Assembly: GCA_937896015.1 (NCBI GenBank)
Contig: CALBLR010000075.1
Span: 1-6,509, forward strand
Direction of reading: 5' to 3'
Length of the DNA stretch: 6,509 nt
DNA from: an uncultured Prevotellaceae bacterium
GTDB lineage: Bacteria > Bacteroidota > Bacteroidia > Bacteroidales > Muribaculaceae
How positions within the stretch are numbered: the stretch's first letter is position 1; each line of letters opens with the position of its first letter. The notes beneath the pieces are model-generated. The model was given only the letters and a program-made list of their open reading frames with translations. It ran no database searches and was not told the DNA's origin. Positions 1-6,112 of the stretch are shown in pieces. Made by a program: the position numbers and the translations under genes.

Positions 1-230
1 CGTCACCCTCACCAGCAAATAATATTGCATAAAGAATTGGGCTTTAGTGCTCTCGGCATGCCACGTGTCTCTATTGTCGTTAAAAGCGGAGCCTATGGTG
101 AAATAAAAGCGGCTTTCCTGGCCTTTCTCTCCGTTTTGTGGGGTGAGGGTCTGGAAAGCCGCAACAGCAAAAGGATTATGGAAAAATTAAACGGTCGGTG
201 CTGTTGATGCAATGTGTGGGGTGTACGTGG
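1..230. other. Gene-poor left edge with inverted repeats
   Basis: No convincing gene is visible here. One plus-strand frame is open from the window edge to a stop at 205-207, but it has no ATG before 58, its third-position GC is only about half (the neighbouring genes are much higher), and I recognise no family. Three inverted repeats are visible: ACCCTCACC at 5-13 against GGTGAGGGT at 142-150; GCGGCTTTCC at 109-118 against GGAAAGCCGC at 153-162; and CAACAGCA at 162-169 against TGCTGTTG at 199-206. The region could be the 3' untranslated region of the leftward gene plus an edge of a small repeat element, or the tail of a gene lying outside the window. Confidence 0.4.
101..162 (-). terminator. 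Possible intrinsic terminator of tdh
   Basis: Read on the minus strand, downstream of the tdh stop codon, a perfect 10-bp GC-rich stem (153-162 pairing with 109-118) is followed directly by TTTTATTT (101-108). The stem plus T-rich tail is what a Rho-independent terminator needs, and it lies about 70 bases past the stop. The 34-base loop is unusually long, which lowers confidence. Confidence 0.4.
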
Positions 231-1187
231 TCACTTTTTCAGCTTGAGCGCAAGCTTCTGCAGCATGTCGGCGGTCATTGCGTCGAGGTCGTATTGGGGC
301 TTCCAGCCCCATTCCATGCGGGCGCATGTGTCGTCGAGCTTGTTGGGCCACGAGTTGGCAATGGCCTGGCGCAGCGAGTCAACCTCGTAGCGCATCTTGA
401 AGCCGGGCATTTGCCGCTTGATGCTGTTGTAGATGATTTCGGGGTCGAAACTCATCGACGCAATGTTGAACGAGTTGCGGTGCACCAGCTTGCCGGGGTC
501 GGCCTCCATTATCTCGATGGCGGCCCGCAGCGCGTCGGGCATATACATCATGTCCATGAATGTGCCTTTGGCTATGGGGCAGGTGAACTCCTCGCCGCGC
601 ACGGCCGAGTAGTAGATGTCGACGGCATAGTCGGTGGTGCCGCCGCCCGGTGGCGTCACGTATGAAATCAGGCCAGGGAAGCGCATCGAGCGCGTGTCCA
701 CTCCGAATTTTGTGAAGTAGTAGTTGCTGAGCAGCTCGCCGCTCACTTTGGTTATGCCATACATGGTGCGCGGCTGCTGCACGGTGTCTTGCGGCGTGCC
801 GTCTTTTGGGGCGTTTGGTCCGAACGAGCCTATCGAACTGGGGGTGAACACGGCGCATTTTTGCTCGCGAGCCACCTCGAGCACGTTCATCAGTCCGCCC
901 ACGCCTATTTTCCACGCCAGCAGCGGCTTGGTTTCGGCCACGGCCGAGAGCAGCGCGGCCAGGTTGTAGATGGTGTCGATGCGGTAGCGGCGCACGGCGT
1001 CGGCTATCTGGGCGGCGTCGGTGATGTCGACCACAGCGCTCGGCCCCGTTTCGGCCAGCTCGCCTTTGGGCTCGGCTCCGGGAATGTAGCCGGCCACAAT
1101 GGTGCCTTGAGGGTACTCTTTTCTCAACTTCATTGTCAGCTCGGAGCCAATCTGGCCCGTGGAGCCGATTATAAGCACGTTCTTCAT
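231..1187 (-). CDS. tdh: L-threonine 3-dehydrogenase, SDR type
   Basis: This 318-residue cytosolic enzyme is predicted to oxidise L-threonine with NAD to 2-amino-3-ketobutyrate. It belongs to the extended short-chain dehydrogenase (UDP-galactose epimerase-like) form of threonine dehydrogenase, not the zinc MDR form found in E. coli. Visible features are the N-terminal Rossmann motif GSTGQIG (residues 8-14), an aspartate at 54 after beta-3, SSIGSFGP (117-124) with the catalytic serine region, and YGITK with Tyr143 and Lys147 as catalytic pair. RFPGLIS (169-175), GGGTTDYAV (181-189) and MMYMPDAL (213-220) are typical of threonine dehydrogenases in this fold. The length is normal for the family. 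The ATG at 1185-1187 places the Rossmann strand at the exact N terminus, so the start is secure. The divergent neighbour kbl encodes the next pathway enzyme, which strongly supports the assignment over a generic epimerase. A canonical promoter lies about 75 bases upstream. Confidence 0.92.
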   Translation of the reverse strand: MKNVLIIGSTGQIGSELTMKLRKEYPQGTIVAGYIPGAEPKGELAETGPSAVVDITDAAQIADAVRRYRIDTIYNLAALLSAVAETKPLLAWKIGVGGLMNVLEVAREQKCAVFTPSSIGSFGPNAPKDGTPQDTVQQPRTMYGITKVSGELLSNYYFTKFGVDTRSMRFPGLISYVTPPGGGTTDYAVDIYYSAVRGEEFTCPIAKGTFMDMMYMPDALRAAIEIMEADPGKLVHRNSFNIASMSFDPEIIYNSIKRQMPGFKMRYEVDSLRQAIANSWPNKLDDTCARMEWGWKPQYDLDAMTADMLQKLALKLKK

Positions 1188-1244
1188 TAATTCTTGTTGT
1201 TTTAAGATAGTCGTCTATGTTACACAGAGGGTCTCTTGTGAAAT

Positions 1245-1258
1245 GGGGTTTCAACCCC
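1245..1258. promoter_or_regulatory. Palindrome at predicted tdh start, candidate operator
   Basis: GGGGTT and AACCCC form perfect 6-bp arms separated by 2 bases. The palindrome lies just downstream of the tdh -7 element (1263-1270), so the predicted transcription start falls at its edge. A protein bound here could block tdh transcription; alternatively the first bases of the mRNA form a 5'-end hairpin. No regulator family is recognised from the motif. Confidence 0.35.
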
Positions 1259-1262
1259 GTTA

Positions 1263-1294
1263 CAAAGATATAAACTGAGCGCAATGCCGGCAAA
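1263..1294 (-). promoter_or_regulatory. Promoter of tdh, Bacteroidota type
   Basis: On the minus strand the -7 element TATCTTTG (1263-1270) matches the TAnnTTTG consensus of the Bacteroidota primary sigma factor. The -33 element TTTGC (1290-1294), within a T-run, lies exactly 19 bases upstream. Both boxes and the spacing match the known consensus. The leader before the tdh ATG would be about 70 bases. Confidence 0.75.
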
Positions 1295-1310
1295 AAAATG
1301 TAACGTTTTT

Positions 1311-1343
1311 TTTCGTTAATGCCGATATTTTTTCAGACCTTTG
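1311..1343 (+). promoter_or_regulatory. Probable promoter of kbl
   Basis: GACCTTTG at 1336-1343 matches the Bacteroidota -7 consensus TAnnTTTG except for the first base. TTTCG at 1311-1315 is a degenerate -33 element 20 bases upstream. The predicted transcript would start near 1347-1350, giving a leader of about 30 bases before the kbl ATG. The -33 boxes of the two divergent promoters are only about 16 bases apart. Confidence 0.45.
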
Positions 1344-1378
1344 CAAGGTAACCCCTAACATATAACCGCACAATATCT

Positions 1379-2569
1379 ATGTATAGCAAATTCAAAGACC
1401 ACCTGACTCAGGAACTCGCCGGCATCAAGGCTGCCGGACTCTACAAGGAGGAGAGAGTGATAACCACCGCCCAGCGCGCCGACATAAGCGTGAGCGAGGG
1501 TGGCGAAGTGCTAAATTTCTGCGCCAACAACTATCTTGGCCTCAGCGACAACACCCGCCTCATCGAGGCGGCCAAGCGGGCCATGGACGAGCGAGGCTTT
1601 GGCATGTCGAGCGTGCGCTTCATTTGCGGCACGCAAGACCGCCACAAGCAGCTGGAGGCTGCCATAAGCGACTACTTCCACACCGACGACACCATTCTCT
1701 ACGGCTCGTGCTTCGATGCCAACGGAGGCCTGTTTGAGGCCCTGCTCGGCCCCGAGGATGCAATTATCAGCGATGCGCTCAACCACGCTTCGATCATCGA
1801 CGGTGTGCGCCTGTGCAAGGCCAAGCGCTACCGCTATGCCAACGCCAACATGGACGAGCTTGAGGAGTGCCTGAAGCAGGCTCAGGAGCAGCGTTTCCGC
1901 ATAATTGCCACCGACGGTGTGTTCTCGATGGACGGCAATGTGGCTCCAATGGACCGTATCTGCGAGTTGGCCGAGCGCTACGACGCCATGGTGATGGTCG
2001 ACGAGTCGCACTCGGCCGGTGTGGTGGGCCCCACGGGCCACGGCGTGGCCGAGCAGTTTAATCTGTATGGCCGCATCGATGTGTTCACCGGCACCCTGGG
2101 CAAGGCCTTTGGCGGCGCAATGGGCGGCTTCACCACCGGCCGCAAAGAGATTATCGACATGCTGCGCCAGCGCTCGCGCCCCTACCTGTTCAGCAACAGC
2201 GTGGCGCCGGGCATAGTGGGTGCCAGCCTTGAAATGTTCAAAATGCTCAAGGAGAGCAACGACCTGCACACACGCCTGGCCGAGAATGTGGAATACTTCC
2301 GCACACGCATGCTCGCCGCCGGCTTCGACATAAAGCCCACGCAGAGCGCCATTTGCGCCGTGATGCTGTATGATGCCAAACTGTCGCAAGACTTCGCGGC
2401 CGCCATGCAGCGCGAGGGCATCTACGTCACCGGCTTCTACTATCCCGTGGTGCCCAAGGGCGAGGCGCGCATCCGCGTGCAGCTGTCGGCCGGACACCGC
2501 CGTGAGCACCTCGACAAGGCCATCGCAGCCTTTGTCAAGGTGGGCAAGGAGCTTGGCGTAATCAAGTAG
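1379..2569 (+). CDS. kbl: 2-amino-3-ketobutyrate CoA ligase (glycine C-acetyltransferase)
   Basis: This 396-residue cytosolic PLP enzyme cleaves 2-amino-3-ketobutyrate with CoA to glycine and acetyl-CoA, the second step of threonine degradation. It belongs to the alpha-oxoamine synthase family of fold-type I aminotransferases, alongside BioF, HemA and serine palmitoyltransferase. Visible active-site residues are SCFDANGG (110-117, cofactor ring pocket), His136 in NHAS, Asp208 and His211 in DESH, the PLP-binding Lys242 in GTLGKA, and Arg366 in RIRVQ, which fits the carboxylate-binding arginine. These sit two positions before their counterparts in E. coli Kbl, as I remember its numbering, and the total length is almost the same. 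NNYLGL near residue 50 is the usual N-terminal motif. BioF or serine palmitoyltransferase is less likely because the partner tdh lies divergently next door. No clear Shine-Dalgarno sequence precedes the ATG, as is common in the phylum. A strong terminator follows the stop codon. Confidence 0.95.
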   Translation: MYSKFKDHLTQELAGIKAAGLYKEERVITTAQRADISVSEGGEVLNFCANNYLGLSDNTRLIEAAKRAMDERGFGMSSVRFICGTQDRHKQLEAAISDYFHTDDTILYGSCFDANGGLFEALLGPEDAIISDALNHASIIDGVRLCKAKRYRYANANMDELEECLKQAQEQRFRIIATDGVFSMDGNVAPMDRICELAERYDAMVMVDESHSAGVVGPTGHGVAEQFNLYGRIDVFTGTLGKAFGGAMGGFTTGRKEIIDMLRQRSRPYLFSNSVAPGIVGASLEMFKMLKESNDLHTRLAENVEYFRTRMLAAGFDIKPTQSAICAVMLYDAKLSQDFAAAMQREGIYVTGFYYPVVPKGEARIRVQLSAGHRREHLDKAIAAFVKVGKELGVIK

Positions 2570-2606
2570 ACAAGCAAAATCTCATGTTAGACAATTTTTA
2601 GAGTTA

Positions 2607-2647
2607 GGCTTATGCCGCAGTGATTGCGGCATAAGCCGTTTTTTTTT
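2607..2647 (+). terminator. Strong intrinsic terminator after kbl
   Basis: GGCTTATGCCGCA (2607-2619) and its exact reverse complement (2625-2637) make a perfect 13-bp stem with a 5-base loop, followed after one G by nine T residues (2639-2647). It lies 37 bases after the kbl stop. The T-run is on the plus-strand side only, so it should serve kbl; the flank facing manA has a poor U-tract, although the hairpin itself could also slow manA transcripts. Confidence 0.93.
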
Positions 2648-2698
2648 GAGGGAAGACGTTCTCTGTTGGTTTCGCTTGCTTGGGGTGGGGCGGCCGCT

Positions 2699-3673
2699 CT
2701 ACACGGTGGCCGTGATCAGGGTGGCGCCGCCGGTAAGGTGCAGGCTGCGCACCACTGCGGGCACCAGCACCGTCTCGCCGCGGCGCAGGGTGGCCGCGGT
2801 GCCGTTGTCGCACTCCAGGGTGGCGGCCCCGGCTATGCACATCACCGCCAGAAAAGCGTCGTGCGGCATGCGCAGATCGAATTCCGACTCCACTATCACG
2901 CGGTCTACATTGAAGAAAATGCTGTTGATGAGCGATGTCACGCCCTTGCTGCGCACATAGTTGCGCTTGCAGTCGGTGGCAATGGTGTAGTCGATGGCAT
3001 CGGCGGCGAGGTCGGTGTGCAGCTGGCGCGGCTTGCCGTCTTTGTCGAGGCGGTTGAAGTCATACACGCGGTAGGTGATGTCGCTCGACTGCTGAATTTC
3101 GGCCAGCAGGTTGCCGGCCCCTATGGCATGAATGCGCCCCGCCGGCAGAAAGAATATGTCGCCCGGGTGTGTCTCGTGGCTCTGCACGGCGTCGAGAATT
3201 GTGCTGTCGGCCACCATGCGCCTGTACACTTCGGGCGTTATGGTCTTGCGCATGCCGGCATACAGTTTGGCTCCCTTGTCGCTGTCGATGATATACCACA
3301 TCTCGGTCTTGCCGCTGCATCCGTGCCTTTCCTGAGCCAGGTCGTCGCCCGGATGCACCTGCACCGACAAGTCGAGCTTGGCGTCGATGATTTTAATGAG
3401 CAGCGGGAACTCCTCGCCGTGCTTGCGGTACACGCGCCGGCCCACAAGGTCGCCCTTGTATTTGCGGATGAGCTCGCGCAGCGTCAGTCCCTTGTCGTGG
3501 CCCTCGCTCACCACCGACTCATGGCCTTTGAGGCCCGACACCTCCCAGCTTTCGCCCACGTTGCCCTCGTCGATGCGCACGCCCTTGAAGGCGCCGATCT
3601 TGTCGCCGCCCCACAGCACCTGTTTCAGGTTCAAGCCAAACTTAAAGGGTCCAAGCATATTGCCTATAGTCAT
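2699..3673 (-). CDS. manA: Mannose-6-phosphate isomerase, class I
   Basis: This 324-residue cytosolic zinc enzyme interconverts mannose 6-phosphate and fructose 6-phosphate, feeding mannose into glycolysis or supplying GDP-mannose for glycan synthesis. It is a cupin of the short type I isomerase family, as in Bacillus ManA. Visible motifs are FGLNLKQVLWGG near the N terminus, GESWEVS (40-46), the zinc ligands Gln105 and His107 in LSVQVHPGD, Glu124 in KTEMWYI and His182 in PAGRIHAIG, plus Arg202 in DITYRVYDFNR. The length is normal. The ATG at 3671-3673 is taken as start. ATG at 3656-3658 is a real alternative, because homologues often begin M-x-x-PFKF and because the promoter leaves only about 10 bases before the first ATG. 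A still longer frame from TTG at 3698 would contain the promoter and is rejected. The gene converges on kbl and diverges from the lipoprotein gene, so it is probably transcribed alone. Confidence 0.93.
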   Translation of the reverse strand: MTIGNMLGPFKFGLNLKQVLWGGDKIGAFKGVRIDEGNVGESWEVSGLKGHESVVSEGHDKGLTLRELIRKYKGDLVGRRVYRKHGEEFPLLIKIIDAKLDLSVQVHPGDDLAQERHGCSGKTEMWYIIDSDKGAKLYAGMRKTITPEVYRRMVADSTILDAVQSHETHPGDIFFLPAGRIHAIGAGNLLAEIQQSSDITYRVYDFNRLDKDGKPRQLHTDLAADAIDYTIATDCKRNYVRSKGVTSLINSIFFNVDRVIVESEFDLRMPHDAFLAVMCIAGAATLECDNGTAATLRRGETVLVPAVVRSLHLTGGATLITATV

Positions 3674-3686
3674 TATTAAACCTATG

Positions 3687-3694
3687 CAAAGATA
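3687..3694 (-). promoter_or_regulatory. -7 promoter element of manA
   Basis: Minus-strand TATCTTTG is a perfect match to the Bacteroidota -7 consensus and ends 13 bases before the manA ATG at 3673. No convincing -33 box stands at 19 bases: TTTGC motifs occur but at 13 bases, and a TTG at 22. Transcription would start near 3680-3683, giving a very short leader. Confidence 0.6.
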
Positions 3695-3775
3695 GTGCAA
3701 ATCGAGCGCAAAGCATCAAGCCTGCTTGAATGTTTTGCCGAGATGCAGCCTATTTTCTGTAAAGATAGTGCAAAT
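3688..3775. repeat. Duplicated promoter-like 15-mer upstream of manA
   Basis: AAAGATAGTGCAAAT occurs at 3688-3702 and again at 3761-3775, exactly 73 bases apart. On the minus strand each copy reads as a TTTGC followed by TATCTTT, that is, most of a Bacteroidota promoter. The proximal copy includes the manA -7 element; the distal copy ends TATCTTTA rather than TATCTTTG. Between them is a small palindrome TCAAGC-CT-GCTTGA (3716-3729). The copies may be tandem promoters, protein-binding sites or a duplication relic. Confidence 0.5.
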
Positions 3776-3843
3776 TAATTGATGCCCGTGAGTGCGCGGC
3801 CATAAAAATACAGGCTGGCAAAATGGGTGACGGCTTTTTTTAC

Positions 3844-3851
3844 TAACTTTG
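3844..3851 (+). promoter_or_regulatory. -7 promoter element of the lipoprotein gene
   Basis: TAACTTTG is a perfect -7 consensus, preceded by a T-run (3835-3841) in the spacer. No clear -33 box is seen at 19 bases. It ends 41 bases before the ATG at 3893, and it lies downstream of the earlier in-frame ATG at 3827, which argues for the later start codon. Confidence 0.6.
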
Positions 3852-3892
3852 CACATTCACACACACGATATATATTGACATACAACACCGAA

Positions 3893-6016
3893 ATGCTACA
3901 ACACCGCATATCACTCAGCCGCCTTGCGGCTTGGACTCTGGCCACAGCCATGATGCTTGTGGCGGCAGCATGCGCCAACATAGGCACCCCCGAGGGCGGC
4001 CCGCGCGACTACACCCCGCCGCGCGTGGTGAAGACGTCGCCAGCCAACGGCGCCGTAAACTTCAAGGGCAACAAGGTGGAAATCACCTTCGACGAGATAG
4101 TGCAGATAAAGGACCAGCAGAGCAAGGTGGTGGTGTCGCCGGCGCAAAAGGAGATGCCTGTGATAAGGAACAACGGGCGCAAGGTCACCGTTGAGTTCCG
4201 CGACACGCTGAAGCCCAACACCACCTATGTGGTCGACTTCACCAACGCAATCGAGGACAACAACGAGGGCAATGTGCTCGACGGCTACAGCTTTGCCTTC
4301 TCCACGGGCGAGTCCATCGACTCGCTGCAGGTGTCGGGAATGGCTTTGCGCGCCAGCGACCTTGAACCCATGCAGCACATTCTGGTGGGCCTGCACAGCA
4401 ACCTCAGCGACACGGCATTCGCCCAAATCCCCCTGGAGCGCATCAGCCGCACCAACGACCGCGGCCAGTTCACGCTGCGCAACCTCAAGCCTGGCCGCTA
4501 CCACATATTCGCGCTCAACGACGCGGACGGCGATTACCGCATGGCCCGCACCGAAGACATGGCCTTCTGCGACAGCGTGATAGTGCCTGGCGTGAACAGC
4601 GTGACCACGCGCGACACCGTGTTCACCTTCGATCACCGCGTCGACACCGTGGTCACCGCCACCCACATGCGGTATGTGCCCAACAATGTGCTGCTGAGCG
4701 TGTTTAACGAAGGCTACCGCCAGCAATACATAAAGTCGTACCGCCGCCTGGGCCGCAACCGCCTGCTGCTGCAGATGGGTGCGCCGCAGACGCGCATGCC
4801 GCAGGTGCGCCTGCTCAGCCCGCATCCGTCGGCCCGCAGCTGGTGCCGCCTTGAGCGCAACGAGAGCGGCGACTCGCTGGTCTACTGGCTGTCTGATTCC
4901 AGCCTTATAAAGAGCGACAGCCTTAGCCTTGAGGTGCACTACATGCGCACCCCTCCCAGCGGCGCCGACACACTGGTAGAGGCCACCGACACCCTGGCGT
5001 TTGCCGCCGTGCGCAGCGGCTATGAGCTGAAGCAGCAGGAGCAGGCTCGCAAAGAGCGCGAGAAGCGCCAGAAGGAAATCAGCCAGCTGGTGGAGAAGCG
5101 CGACAAGGCCGCCGCCGAGGGCAAAGACGTCACAGAGTATGAGCTCAACCTCACGGCCCTGCGCCGCCAGGACGAAGCCGAGGAGCCCGCACTCAAGGCC
5201 ACGCTCGAAAAGGCCGAGCTGGGCGTGACCGACTCGATAGCCTTTAAGTTCGACACTCCCATCGACACCATATACAGCCGCCGCCTGCGCCTAACCCACA
5301 TGCAGCCCGACAGCACTTGGCAGGCGGTGCCACTGCCGCCCATGGTCAGGGCCAGCGAGTGCAGCGAGCTGCGCTATGTGCTGCCCATGCGCCTGCAGCC
5401 TGGCGGCCAATACAAGCTGCAAGTCGACTCCGCCGCCATCTACTCGATCTACAACCTCACATGCAAGGGCATCGACCAGGACATAAGCGTGAAGAAACTG
5501 GAAGACTACGCCAACCTCTATATGCGCATTTTAGGGCTTGCCGGACGCCGGGCGGTGGTGCAGCTGCTCAACAGCGGCGACAAGCCGGTGATGACAGCCG
5601 CCGTCGACAGTGCCGGCGCCGAGGCCGCATTTGAAAATGTGGAGCCGGGCACCTATTACGCGCGCCTGTTTATCGACGACAACGGCAACGGGGTGTGGGA
5701 CACAGGCAACTATGCCCGCCACCAGCAGCCCGAGGAGGTGTATTACTACCCCAAGCCGCTGAAGCTGCGCCGCAACTGGGATGTGGACCAGACCTGGAAC
5801 ATATATGCCGCGCCGCTCGACCTGCAGAAGCCCGAGAGCATACGCAAAAACCGCCCCGAGAACCGCACCAATCTGCTCGACTCCAAGCGCAAGCAGTCGG
5901 GCAAGGCCAATGGCGACACCGATGACGACGACACCGACGGCTTCAGCAACCCGGCTTTCGGACGCAACTCCTACAGTGGCAACAAATATGAAGACTACCG
6001 CAACAATCAGCGCTGA
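3893..6016 (+). CDS. Predicted lipoprotein with Big_5 Ig-like domain
   Basis: This 707-residue envelope protein has no known biochemical role that I can name. From ATG 3893 it has a signal peptide: basic N-region, hydrophobic stretch (about 11-26), then VAAAC with Cys27 as probable lipidation site. The residue at -3 is Ala, so the lipobox is slightly weak. No acidic cluster follows the cysteine, so surface export is not indicated. The first half holds a Big_5-like domain (about 41-137; PPRVV, ITFDE, NTTYVVDF, FSFSTG-like end) and a transthyretin or carboxypeptidase-regulatory-like domain (about 142-220; NLKPGRYHIFALNDADGD). A middle segment (220-377) and a highly charged coiled coil (about 378-443) follow. 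A second Ig-like segment (444-534) and a second transthyretin-like one (539-604; NVEPGTYYARLFIDDNGNG) come next. The tail is polar with an acidic DTDDDD stretch near 675. A 729-residue version from ATG 3827 would start upstream of the promoter and bury the signal peptide. The gene appears monocistronic. Confidence 0.82.
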   Translation: MLQHRISLSRLAAWTLATAMMLVAAACANIGTPEGGPRDYTPPRVVKTSPANGAVNFKGNKVEITFDEIVQIKDQQSKVVVSPAQKEMPVIRNNGRKVTVEFRDTLKPNTTYVVDFTNAIEDNNEGNVLDGYSFAFSTGESIDSLQVSGMALRASDLEPMQHILVGLHSNLSDTAFAQIPLERISRTNDRGQFTLRNLKPGRYHIFALNDADGDYRMARTEDMAFCDSVIVPGVNSVTTRDTVFTFDHRVDTVVTATHMRYVPNNVLLSVFNEGYRQQYIKSYRRLGRNRLLLQMGAPQTRMPQVRLLSPHPSARSWCRLERNESGDSLVYWLSDSSLIKSDSLSLEVHYMRTPPSGADTLVEATDTLAFAAVRSGYELKQQEQARKEREKRQKEISQLVEKRDKAAAEGKDVTEYELNLTALRRQDEAEEPALKATLEKAELGVTDSIAFKFDTPIDTIYSRRLRLTHMQPDSTWQAVPLPPMVRASECSELRYVLPMRLQPGGQYKLQVDSAAIYSIYNLTCKGIDQDISVKKLEDYANLYMRILGLAGRRAVVQLLNSGDKPVMTAAVDSAGAEAAFENVEPGTYYARLFIDDNGNGVWDTGNYARHQQPEEVYYYPKPLKLRRNWDVDQTWNIYAAPLDLQKPESIRKNRPENRTNLLDSKRKQSGKANGDTDDDDTDGFSNPAFGRNSYSGNKYEDYRNNQR

Positions 6017-6059
6017 GGGCCGCAGCAGCGCTGCATAAAAATGCACTTTGTGCCGTTTT
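6008..6059 (+). terminator. Weak hairpins after the lipoprotein gene
   Basis: CAGCGCTG at 6008-6015 pairs with CAGCGCTG at 6026-6033 (8 bp, 10-base loop), overlapping the TGA stop at 6014-6016, but no T-run follows it. A second small hairpin, GCAC-TTT-GTGC (6043-6053), is followed by CG and TTTT (6056-6059). Either could end transcription weakly. Read-through into argR is possible. Confidence 0.25.
6032..6045. promoter_or_regulatory. ARG-box-like operator upstream of argR
   Basis: TGCAT-AAAA-ATGCA is a perfect 5+4+5 palindrome that fits the core ARG-box pattern TG-N-AT-WWWW-AT-N-CA known from ArgR/AhrC sites in E. coli and Bacillus. It lies 41 bases upstream of the argR -7 element and 172 bases upstream of the argR start codon. 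ArgR commonly represses its own gene, so autoregulation is the natural inference. A second box at the usual 3-base spacing is not evident, and the position is slightly upstream of the polymerase footprint. Confidence 0.45.
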
Positions 6060-6086
6060 AATAGCCGCGGTATGCTTTTTTGTTAT

Positions 6087-6094
6087 TAACTTTG
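6087..6094 (+). promoter_or_regulatory. -7 promoter element of argR
   Basis: TAACTTTG, a perfect -7 consensus, lies 123 bases before the argR GTG. It has the same form, TAACTTTGCA, as the lipoprotein promoter. No good -33 box is seen at 19 bases. The transcript would carry a leader of about 117 bases. Confidence 0.6.
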
Positions 6095-6112
6095 CAGTCA
6101 GATTGTGGATAA

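Noticed and set aside
379..1293. 304-codon minus-strand frame overlapping tdh
   Set aside because: It runs in another frame of the same strand as tdh, is Arg/His-rich and has no family features, while tdh carries all catalytic residues.
1511..2509. 332-codon open frame antisense to kbl
   Set aside because: It lies entirely inside kbl on the opposite strand, with the same His/Ala/Val-rich shadow composition and no recognisable motif.
2688..2697. GC-rich palindrome GCGGCCGC just after the manA stop as a terminator
   Set aside because: The stem would need a loop from the palindrome itself and no T-run follows on the minus strand.
2624..3679. 351-codon open frame antisense to manA
   Set aside because: It mirrors manA almost end to end, begins inside the kbl terminator T-run region, is rich in Ala, His and Val as expected from reading GC-rich codons backwards, and shows no domain. 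manA has complete catalytic motifs.
3827..3892. 22-residue N-terminal extension of the lipoprotein from ATG 3827
   Set aside because: The TAACTTTG promoter at 3844-3851 lies downstream of that ATG, and the extension would push the signal peptide away from the N terminus.
3911..4939. 342-codon open frame antisense to the lipoprotein gene
   Set aside because: Shadow of the GC-rich coding strand: low-complexity Ala, His and Val composition, no promoter facing it, no domain.
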